Shown here in pieces: positions 1 through 8,670 of a DNA stretch of 64,000 bases (within the stretch, counting starts at the first letter, position 1; each line of letters starts with the position of its first letter). The DNA lies in assembly GCF_910592395.1 (NCBI RefSeq), contig NC_088324.1, positions 9,574,953-9,638,952 on the forward strand, read 5' to 3'. The notes below the pieces were generated by a model. It did no database searches. It was not told the DNA's origin and saw only the letters and a program-made list of their open reading frames with translations. The stretch comes from Lineus longissimus. Lineage: Eukaryota > Nemertea > Pilidiophora > Heteronemertea > Lineidae. Position numbers and translations under genes: made by a program.

Positions 1-875
1 ACTTCCTTCGCCTGCTGCATGGCGCGGTTCCTCTCTTCCAACTCTACAACGATCCCGCCAAGATCCTCTTTCAAAATACACAACCTCTTCATAACAGCGG
101 GGGGATACGTTGCACCATATATATCAGAATTAATGAAACAATTTGCTAAACAAATCAACTGATTTTCTGGCAGTTGGTTGTGATGGGCCACGATAAATGC
201 TTTACGCAGGTTCCATTCATGGTCACTTTCATAAGAGTTACGATATTTTTCAAATGTTTTAAGTTGATTCTCATCGAGACTGGGTCCAGACATTTGATTA
301 TCTCGCTCCATTTTAACAATGTTATACACTTCGTTCGTTCTTGATTTTGAATGTGTTGCTCCTTTTGGCGTTATGACTGCAGATGTTTTTTGAATAATAG
401 ATGTGACAGTGTCCGAGTTTGAATCTACAGCTTTTGGCGGAGCAGATTCAGGCAAATCTGCACGATCGACAGTGTCATTTACACTTTCACAAATGAGTTT
501 TTTTGCAACTGTCGGCTGTGTGGAATTAGTTGTGTCTGAATCCCCAGACACCCAATAAGACGCATCTAACACTTTCACAGCTGCTTTCCTTTCCTCCTTC
601 ACAGTAACTTTATTTTCAACCGGGAGTTGAACCCTTTCGGGTGATTTTGTTTCCGCTTTTGCAAAAGTGTTCTTCCCTTCCTTTCCAGTCAGTGTTTTCT
701 TTTCCTCAGTTGCCAATGTCTTATTCTCTTCTCTTCCTACTGATTTGGTTTCTAACCTCGCCGACGACTTCTTTTCTTCCCTGGCCTGAAGCTTCTTGGC
801 TCCTTCTTTGCTCACCGTTGCTCCCTTTCTTGATTTTTCCTTTGGCTCGTCAGTAACCCAGTATGATGGGTCCAT
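1..875 (-). CDS. XTBD-domain (XRN2-binding) protein, 5' coding part
   Basis: The reverse strand is open from an ATG at 875 to the left edge, about 291 codons, so the 3' end of the gene is missing. Residues 1-200 are Lys/Glu/Ser/Thr-rich and look disordered; a short SYWV motif occurs twice (residues about 4-7 and 106-109). Residues about 204-285 match the XTBD fold of CDKN2AIP, CDKN2AIPNL, NKRF and nematode PAXT-1: an E-W-N-L-R-K-A-F-I block, a leucine/cysteine helix (Q-L-I-C-L-A-N-C-F-I-N), then G-A-T-Y-P-P-A-V-M-K. Family members bind the 5'-3' exonuclease XRN2 and act in nuclear RNA turnover. A splice acceptor (tctttcag) lies 14 bases before the ATG, so there is an upstream 5'UTR exon. The last two bases of the window read GT in sense, so the exon may end at position 3. 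Domain call fairly secure; which family member it is remains open. Confidence 0.72.
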   Translation of the reverse strand, partial: MDPSYWVTDEPKEKSRKGATVSKEGAKKLQAREEKKSSARLETKSVGREENKTLATEEKKTLTGKEGKNTFAKAETKSPERVQLPVENKVTVKEERKAAVKVLDASYWVSGDSDTTNSTQPTVAKKLICESVNDTVDRADLPESAPPKAVDSNSDTVTSIIQKTSAVITPKGATHSKSRTNEVYNIVKMERDNQMSGPSLDENQLKTFEKYRNSYESDHEWNLRKAFIVAHHNQLPENQLICLANCFINSDIYGATYPPAVMKRLCILKEDLGGIVVELEERNRAMQQAKE

Positions 876-2098
876 CTCACTTCTCTCTCTGAAAGATAAG
901 AACAGAAGTTTTTTTAAAACATTGCAAGACAAGGCTTAATTGTTTTGGACTAGGCCTATAGGGTCTCCACAACCCAAATAAGGTCAGTCTAAACATGTGG
1001 TGTAGCTACTCATTAAATTGGTGCCTATCATTTGCAGTCAATAATAAATAACATTTCCCTTGGCAAAGATCGACTTCCTTTATATTTAGGCCTATGTAAA
1101 TAAATGTGATATGGCCTAAGATGTCAGTGACCGGCATTTCAATCCATGTCCTAATCTGATGATGGGGCCGGGGGGGGGGGGGGGGGGGTGAGGGGGGTGA
1201 GGGGGGTGAGGGGGTTGATACAGCAGTGGCTGGCAGCGGACATTTGCCTTGACTCTTGCTTGGCGCTGCCACAGCTTAAAGTGCTGTGGTACAGCCTAGA
1301 AGCAGTGTCATCACTGGCGAAATCGACCAAAGTTTGTGAGGGACTGAGTTTCGTCCAAAAATAGATATGTTTACACACCACTGCAATGGCGTATTGCAGG
1401 TACACGTCAACGGGTCATTGATTGTCGGACGTCAGTTCGCCAAGAAAACCAAATGAATCGAAGGATTCATTGAACTCATCAACACATCATTAGTTTTCAG
1501 TGAAGTTCAACTGTATTCCTAGGTAAATCACTTTGGCATATAGAGAGTAAGATTACAATTAACTCACGTTAAAGTTTGAGTTCCGGGGAGGTAGCGTTGT
1601 CAGTACGGTGGTTTAGGGGCGCAATAACCTAGCTTATAGCGAGCAATTAGTACACTAAGATTTCCGTGATTAACATAATAGTTGCAAGTATTTGGCATTT
1701 TAGACTCATATTTCGTGCTATAATAACTACGTTGTAAACATAATGCTCAAAATTGATTCATGAAAAAGTTGATAGGGCAATATCAAGCAAGCAGTAATGG
1801 AAAAAAGTGTAATTCCATTAACTGAATATTGTTTTTAGACACTATAACATTTTAGGCCTACTTTTCCGTAAACCACGAGATTCAATGTATGTGAAAAAAA
1901 CAACACATATAAGTGAGGCGCCGAGTATATAGTATTTGTAAGGTAAAGAAAAGCTCGGTCTCTAAAGTCTGGAGGTCCGGAGTCCGTGAGCGCTGACAGT
2001 CTAGTGGCGCGGTACGGATAGATCGAGAGGTTGGTTTGGGGTTCCGCCGACGGTGCTTGCATGCATTGGTCGTATCCCCGAAACCTTTACAACGACAA
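876..2098. other. Non-coding stretch upstream of the XTBD gene, with G-run
   Basis: No supported exon. It must contain the intron and 5'UTR exon of the XTBD gene, but the exon could not be placed. A homopolymer of 19 G (1170-1188) followed by tgagggggg repeats up to about 1216 makes a strongly G-rich tract. Open frames across it are low-complexity Pro-rich artefacts. Confidence 0.5.
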
Positions 2099-2434
2099 CA
2101 AATCTGGTGGCATCCAATGACGGTAAAGGAATTGACGGTGGTACAAAAAATCTGGTGGCATCCAATGACGGTATAGGAATTGACGGTGAAGTTACATTGG
2201 TGGTATCTATCCAATGAGGAATTGACGGTGAAGTTACAAAAAATCTGGTGGCATCCAATGACGGTATAGGAATTGACGGTGAAGGATCTCGTGGCATATC
2301 GGATGCGCATCCGAAGACGGTAAAGGAATTGACGGTGAAGGATCTCGTGGCATATCAGATGCGCATCCGATGACGGTAAAGAAATTGACGGTAAAGGATC
2401 TGGTGGCATATCGAATGCGCATCCGATGACGGTT
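2099..2434. repeat. Tandem repeat array 1 (about 47-57 bp units)
   Basis: The words ggtggcatccaatgacggta and ggaattgacggtgaa recur. The first part has units of about 47 bp or more; the last three units are about 57 bp and contain gatgcgcatccgatgacgg in place of the shorter form, so two related sub-families are joined. The array ends in a (TA)n run near 2436-2452. Reverse-strand open frames over it are repeat translations, not genes. Confidence 0.85.
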
Positions 2435-2499
2435 TTATATATATATATATTATATTAATTTTAGTTTTATACTGTTATGTAAGTACAAGCTCTGTTTGA

Positions 2500-5013
2500 C
2501 AGTCATGGCTGCTCCACCGTGCTGACAACATGATAGAGAGATGAGACAGTCACAGCTAGGCCACATCAGTCTTGGCTGCTCTGCCAAGTTGTCAACATGG
2601 TGAGAGAGATGAAAGAGTCACAGTCGGGCCGAATCAGTCCTGGTTGCTCGACCGTGTTGACAAGGTGAGAGAGATGAGACGGTCACAGCCAGTCCGAATC
2701 AGCCCTTGCTGCTCCACCGTGTTGCAAACATGGTGAGAGAGATGAGACCGTCACATCCAGGCCAGATCAGTCTTTGCTGCTCCACCGTGTTGGCAACATG
2801 ATGAGCGAGATGAGACGGTCACAGCCAGGCCGAATCAGTCCAGGCTGCTCCACCGTGTTTGCAACATGCGGAGAGAGATGAGACGGTCAAAAGCCAGGCC
2901 GCATCAGCTCTTGCTGCACCACCGTGTTGACAACATGATGAGAGAGATGAGACAGTCACAGCCAGGCCACATCAGTCTTGGCTGCTCTGTCAAGTTGCCA
3001 ACATGGTGAGAGAGATGAGACGGTCTCAGCCAGGCCGAATCAGCCCTTGCTGCACCACCGTGTTGACAAGATAATGAGAGAGATGAGACAGTCGCAGCCA
3101 GGCCGCATCAGTCTTGGCTGCCCGACCGTGTTGACAGCATGGTAGAGAGAGATGAGACGGTCACAGCCGGGCCAAATCGGTCCTGGCTGCTGCACTGTGT
3201 TGCCATCGTGATGAGACAGAAGGAACGGTCACAGCCAGGCCGAATCAGTCCTGGCTGCTCCACTGTGTTGACAGCATGGTAAGAGAGATGAGACGGTCAC
3301 AGCTAGGCCAAATCAGTCCTGGCTGCTCCACTGTGTTGACAGCATGGTGAGAGAGATGAGACGGTCACAGCTAGGCCAAATCAGTCCTGGCTGCTCCACT
3401 GTGTTGCCAACATGGTGAGAGAAATGAGACGGTCACAGCGAGGCCGAATCAGTCCTGGCTGCTCCACTGTGTTGCCAACATGGTGAGAAAGATGAGACGG
3501 TCACAGCGAGGCCGAATCAGTCCTGCCTGCCCGACCCGTGTTGATAGCATGGTGAGAGAGATGAGACGGTCACAGCCGGGCCAAATCGGTCCTGGCTGCT
3601 GCACTGTGTTGCCAACATGGTGAGAAAGATGAAACGGTCGCAGCGAGGCCGAATCAGTCCTTCCTGCCCGACCCGTGTTGATAGCATGGTAGAGAGACAA
3701 GATAAGGAGAGAGATGAGACAGTCACAGCCAGGCCGCATCAGTCTTGGCTGCCCGACCGTGTTGACAGCATGGTAGAGAGAGATGAGACGGTCACAGCCG
3801 GGCCAAATCGGTCCTGGCTGCTGCACTGTGTTGCCATCATGATGAGACAGAGGAACGGTCACAGCCAGGCCGAATCAGTCCTGGCTGCTCCACTGTGTTG
3901 ACAGCATGGTGAGAGAGATGAGACGGTCACAGCTAGGCCAAATCAGTCCTGGCTGCTCCACTGTGTTGCCAACATGGTGAGAGAGATGAGACGGTCACAG
4001 CGAGGCCGAATCAGTCCTGGCTGCTCCACTGTGTTGCCAACATGGTGAGAAAGATGAGACGGTCACAGCGAGGCCGAATCAGTCCTGCCTGCCCGACCCG
4101 TGTTGATAGCATGGTGAGAGAGATGAGACGGTCACAGCCGGGCCAAATCGGTCCTGGCTGCTGCACTGTGTTGCCATCATGATGAGAGAGATGAGACGGT
4201 CACAGTCAGGCCGAATCAGTCCTGGCTGCTCCACCGTGTTGAGAGCATGATGAGACAGAAGGAACGGTCACAGCCAGGCCGAATCAGTCCTGGCTAATCC
4301 ACCGTGTTGAAAACATGATGAGAGAGATGAGACAGTCACAGCCAGGCCACATCAGTCTTGTTGGCTGCTCTGCCAAGTTGTCAACATGGTGAGAGAGATG
4401 ATGCAGTCACAGCCAGGCCGAATCAGTCTTTGCTGCTCCACCGTGGTGGCAACATGGTTAGAGAGATGAGACAGTCACAGCCGGGCCAAATCAGTCTTTG
4501 CTGCTCTGCCAAGTTATCAACATGGTGAGTGAGACGAGACGGTTACAGCCAGGCCGAGTCAGTCCTGACTGCTCCACTGTGTTGACAGCATGGTGAGAGA
4601 GATGAGACGGTCACAACCAGGCCAGGTCAACGTGGTGAGAGATATGAGACAGTCACAGCCAGGCCAAATTAATCAGTCCTGGCTGCTCGACCGTGTTGAC
4701 AACATGATGAGAGAGATGAGACAGTCACAGCCAGGCCACATCAGTCTTGTTGGCTGCTCTGCCAAGTTGTCAACATGGTGAGAGAGATGAGACCGTCACA
4801 GTCAGGCCGAATCAGTCCTGGCTAATCCACCGTGTTGACAACATGATGAGAGAGATGAGACAGTCATAGCCAGGCCACATCAGTCTTGTTGGCTGCTCTG
4901 CCAAGTTGTCTACATGGTGAGAGAGACGAGACGGTCACAGCCAGGCCGAGTCAGTCCTGGCTGCTCCACTGTGTTGGCAGCATGGTGAGAGAGATGACAC
5001 AACCAGGCCAGGT
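2500..5013. repeat. Satellite-like tandem array 2 (about 69-bp unit, roughly 36 copies)
   Basis: About 2.5 kb built from one unit of about 69 bp. Its core reads gagagagatgagacggtcac, then a ccaggccgaatcagtcctgg segment, then gctgctccactgtgttgaca. Variants (cagtcttggctgc, gcccgacccgtgttgatag, gctctgccaagttgtcaac) recur in order, giving higher-order structure: the block beginning near 3082 reappears near 3713 (offset 631 bp, about nine units), one unit shorter at its far end. Several frames stay open through parts of the array because of its regularity; none resembles a protein family. Confidence 0.95.
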
Positions 5014-5380
5014 TAAGCACAAATATCAGGAACATCACATCAAAAGAATCGTTTAATTTATTAAGAAAATGTAACTTTTCAAATCTGGATACATGAGAAG
5101 TTTTTTTTAATATTATGACATCTTCTCTTAGATACTTCTAAATATCATACCATAGAAGAGGTATCATTACAAGAAAAGATCAAAATGTCCAATAAACCAT
5201 GGGAAATTTTAAACTTTTTTGAAATTTATCTTAGACCATCACACTTGTTCCCCGAAGTGGTGTCTCACTGCTTGAAGGGATTTGGGTCATATTTTCCCTA
5301 AACAGCTTCTCTTCATTGGGTTGCTGCGCTAAGGGTTCTGCGACTCTGCAGGGCTTGGAAATTCTTCCGGGCCTAACTCT
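5014..5380. other. Spacer between tandem arrays
   Basis: An AT-rich stretch (to about 5240), then unique sequence with a weak likeness to the following repeat (gggatttgggtcat, gctgcgctaagggttctg). No coding or RNA signal seen. Confidence 0.5.
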
Positions 5381-6350
5381 GGTCCCTGAAGTTGCCGTTA
5401 GGCTGCTTGTAGGGGGATTTCTGCTCAGGCATCATGCTGGAGCATTCCCTCGATCCCCCTGGTCCCTGAAGTTGCTGTTAGACTGCTTGTAGGGGGATTT
5501 CTGCTCGGGCATCATGCTAGAGCATTCCCTCGATCCCCTGGTCCCTGAAGTTGCTGTTAGACTGCTTGTAGGGGGATTTCTGCTCAGGCATCATGCTAGA
5601 GCATTCCCTCCCCCCTGGTCCCTGAAGTTGCCGTTAGGCTGCTTGTAGGGGGATTTCTGCTCAGGCATCATGCTAGAGCATTCCCTCAATCCCCCTGGTC
5701 CCTGAAGTTGCCGTTAGGCTGCTTTTAGGGGGATTTCTGCTCAGGCATCATGCTAGAGCATTCCCTCCCCCCTGGTCCCTGAAGTTGCCGTTAGGCTGCT
5801 TGTTGGGGGATTTCTGCTCAGGCATCATGCTGGAGCATTCCCTCCCCCCTGGTCCCTGAAGTTGCTGTTAGACTGCTTGTAGGGGGCTTTCTGCTCAGGC
5901 ATCATGCTGGAGCATTCCCTCCCCTCCCCCCCCCTGGTCCCTGAAGTTGCTGTTAGGCTGCTTGTAGGGGGATTTCTGCTCAGGCATCATGCTGGAGCAT
6001 TCCCTCCCCTCCCCCCCTGGTTCCTGAAGTTGCCGTTAGGCTGCTTGTAGGGGGATTTCTGCTCAGGCATCATGCTGGAGCATTCCCTCCCCCCCCTGGT
6101 CCCTGAAGTTGCTGTTAGGCTGCTTGTAGGGGGCTTTCTGCTCAGGCATTATGCTGGAGCATTCCCTCCCCTCCTCCCCTGGTCCCTGAAGTTGCTGTTA
6201 GGCTGCTTGTAGGGGGATTTCTGCTCAGGCATCATGCTGGCAGCATTCCCTCCCCTCCCCCCCCCCCGGTCCCTGAAGTTGCTGTTAGGCTGCTTGTAGG
6301 GGGCTTTCTGCTCAGGCATCATGCTGGAGCATTCCCTCCCCTCCCCCTCC
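5381..6350. repeat. Tandem array 3 (77-87 bp unit, 12 copies, variable C-tract)
   Basis: Twelve units start with ggtccctgaagtt (once ggttcctgaagtt) at about 5381, 5461, 5540, 5617, 5697, 5774, 5851, 5937, 6019, 6099, 6181 and 6268. The body (gttaggctgcttgtaggggg, atttctgctcaggcatcatg) is nearly constant. Length differences come almost entirely from a C/T-rich tract after gcattccctc, short in early units and longer in later ones. The reverse strand therefore has one G-run cluster per unit. Confidence 0.95.
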
Positions 6351-7010
6351 CCTGCCCCTGCCCCCCCCCAATAAGTCCTTCCACAATATTGGTTCTAGTT
6401 CTTAGATTTGCCGCTAGGGTTCCGTCGTTGGATGTCAGCTCATCGGCCGCGTCGGAAGGAATGAAATCAGCGCCTCTAGTGTCAAGATTGTTCCTGGAGG
6501 TAATCGCGGAAGGCGAAAAATGCAAGATGATTTATTTCGGCGGGTGCGCTGGAAAGTGGGTGTGCATGTTCACCGGTTTTCATATCTCATTTGGAATGAT
6601 ATCGTGCGTTACAAATCTCAAAAGATGTAGAATTTTGATCAAGTGATACTAAGTAACATAACCAGTGAAGTAATTGTCAATTTTATGCCGAGCTTCTGGC
6701 CTAATCGGCCGATCGGAAAACTGTCTGAAAACGACCTGTCATATATGTAACCAATGCATTGTACACCAAAATACACTGTCCGATGCACTTGATAAATGCA
6801 TGATCGATGATGCACTACAGTATGACAGTACAGTAGAGTCGAGTAAGATGGTGCATGACGATGCTATAGGCTATGAAATGAATCATATTTCTGCCAAACA
6901 CCAAGTTAAAGGCCAAGAGAAGCGTGGAAGAGTGATCTCATTGAAGAGGCGAGACTGAGTCACCTGGCATGATAGAATATATAGCAGATTTGAAGTTGGA
7001 GCTACTACTT
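6351..7010. other. Unassigned stretch between array 3 and an inverted-repeat element
   Basis: Unique, fairly GC-rich around 6400-6540. Overlapping frames are open on both strands here (plus 6389-6646 and 6674-6958; minus 6525-6319), but none shows a recognisable domain or clear splice sites. The minus frame runs straight into the array-3 C-tract, which argues against it. Confidence 0.35.
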
Positions 7011-7147
7011 TAGATCCATGCACTTGATTGGGACCAACGTTTACGAAAACGTCACGTCACGTTACACTAATGTAAAATGCATGGTGACGTGACGACGGCC
7101 AACACTACGTCATGTAATCGTTGTTCCCAATCAAGTGCATGAATCTA
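7011..7147. mobile_element. MITE-like inverted-repeat element (about 137 bp)
   Basis: The left end (tagatccatgcacttgattg, then ggaccaac) is the near-perfect reverse complement of the right end (gttgttcccaatcaagtgca then tgaatcta). A nested second palindrome, cgtcacgtcac versus gtgacgtgacg, sits at about 7050-7094. TA dinucleotides at 7011-7012 and 7146-7147 fit a TA target-site duplication as left by Tc1/mariner-type elements. It has no coding capacity. Confidence 0.8.
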
Positions 7148-7411
7148 TAGTATAAATATGGCTAAATAAGGCAGCAAGTAGGCTAAATTTGTGCAAAAAT
7201 ATTACGACCATGACCGTCCGTGTGGACATGGTGGACATGCTGCAGGGGTGGAGACTCGCATCTGACCGGAACTAGAGTTCACCTTTTGGCTTTTTAGTAT
7301 ACCTCTCACTCTTGCCAGTGGGACTCGTCATCAATTAGACATTGAATTGGTGTCAACCCTTGAATTTTTTTGGCGGGGTTCAGATTTCGAATTGACTGTG
7401 CATCAATATGT

Positions 7412-7429
7412 TTGATTGATTGATTGATT
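7412..7429. repeat. (TTGA)n microsatellite
   Basis: Four to five perfect copies of the tetranucleotide ttga, about 180 bp upstream of the glycosyltransferase start codon. Confidence 0.85.
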
Positions 7430-7590
7430 CTTTATCTTCACACCCATGTATGTAGTCTTATCGATGTTATTCAAACCAGTTATTCAGATAACTGACAGAA
7501 CGATTGATATTGATACCATTGCCTTTTATTTCAGAACCGTCAACGTGGATTAAACGAAGTTCCATTTGTGAAGACCACTGGCACGTCACG

Positions 7591-8670
7591 ATGAGGCGAT
7601 TTCACTTGAAAGATCTGAAGATTATTCTCCGACGGAAAGTACGAGGAATATACTTCCTCTACTTAGGTATTCTACTGACAATCCCGGCTCTGTTTCTTTT
7701 GGATATGTCTGGTGCTTATGAGTACGCAATGCAGACACCTTTCACCCATTTCCGATACCCTCTTGATGTCGACATGGTCAGTGTTGTGCGCGTTGTGAAA
7801 CAAAATGGCTATCCTGGTCTGCAGCCAGTCAACAAGTACCCATTCAGGGAAGTTATTACAAACAATCACATATGTGACGAGGTAACTGACGGGAAAATAT
7901 TTTTGTTGTATGCTGTGAAATCTGCAGTTGACCACTTTGAGCGGCGCATGGCAATTCGTAATGCCTGGGGAGGGGAAAGAGTTCTGGGCAAGACTATTCG
8001 AACAGTGTTTCTACTTGGAACCAGGTACTACCAGGTCAATCTTCAGGACAAAGTCCTTGCAGAAAATGAGAAGTTCGGGGACTTAGTCCAAGACGATTTC
8101 TCTGATGAATATTTCAATAATACCTTCAAAATGATGATGGGCTTTCGATGGGCGACAACCCATTGTCGGAGTGCTAAATATATCCTTTTTGTAGACGATG
8201 ACTTTTACATATCATCGCAGAATCTCGTGCAGTATTTAGACCATGTCCGTGACGATAACCTTATCGCTGGGTTTATTTGGAACAAATCCTTTCCAATGCG
8301 TCATCGCGTTAGTAAGTGGTACGTCTCGCTTGCGGAGTACCCGTTCACCCATTGGCCACCATATCCAACAGCCGGTGCTTATGTCATCTCGATGAAGACC
8401 GCTATCAATTTCAACATCGCTTTCCATTATACAAAATACATGCGGTTCGACGACGTCTTTGTTGGCATTGTTGCCTGGAAGTTGCACATTAAGCCTGTTC
8501 ATCACAATGCGTTTCATTTTTATAAAGTTGACCCTTTAAGGAAGGAATATCTTAATACTGTTGCTTCACACGGATACGAAGATCCTGACGAACTCGTAAA
8601 TGTTTGGGAGGCCCATCGGGAGCTTTTGAAGAAGGTGTCGCGAATATCAAATCAGGCACCAAGAAGCTGA
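7591..8670 (+). CDS. GT31 beta-1,3-galactosyl/N-acetylglucosaminyltransferase
   Basis: A single coding exon of 359 codons for a Golgi type II membrane glycosyltransferase of CAZy family GT31 (B3GALT/B3GNT/brainiac type), which adds beta-1,3-linked Gal or GlcNAc to glycoprotein or glycolipid acceptors. A short basic cytosolic tail is followed by one membrane anchor at about residues 19-38. Family motifs are all present: RRxAIRxxWG at 118-126, the metal-binding DDD at 202-204 within V-D-D-D-F-Y, W-P-P-Y with A-G-A-Y-V-I-S near 255-268, and D-D-V-F-V-G from 287. The frame is open upstream, but a splice acceptor (ttttatttcag) ends at 7534, so the exon begins at 7535 and the first ATG inside it is at 7591, giving the expected short tail. 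Intronless coding regions are usual for B3GALT-type genes. Donor and acceptor sugars cannot be decided from the sequence. Confidence 0.9.
   Translation: MRRFHLKDLKIILRRKVRGIYFLYLGILLTIPALFLLDMSGAYEYAMQTPFTHFRYPLDVDMVSVVRVVKQNGYPGLQPVNKYPFREVITNNHICDEVTDGKIFLLYAVKSAVDHFERRMAIRNAWGGERVLGKTIRTVFLLGTRYYQVNLQDKVLAENEKFGDLVQDDFSDEYFNNTFKMMMGFRWATTHCRSAKYILFVDDDFYISSQNLVQYLDHVRDDNLIAGFIWNKSFPMRHRVSKWYVSLAEYPFTHWPPYPTAGAYVISMKTAINFNIAFHYTKYMRFDDVFVGIVAWKLHIKPVHHNAFHFYKVDPLRKEYLNTVASHGYEDPDELVNVWEAHRELLKKVSRISNQAPRS

Noticed and set aside
1882-2409. Minus-strand open frame of 175 codons
   Set aside because: It lies mostly over tandem array 1; the peptide only repeats the array unit.
3449-3862. Minus-strand open frame of 137 codons
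   Set aside because: Translation of the 69-bp satellite; periodic and without family resemblance.
2500-6350. CRISPR-like array
   Set aside because: Units are contiguous with no unique spacers, and the surrounding genes are animal genes with introns.
6319-6525. Minus-strand 68-codon frame, possibly an exon
   Set aside because: Its end runs into the C-tract of array 3 and it has no domain, splice support or homologue I can recognise.
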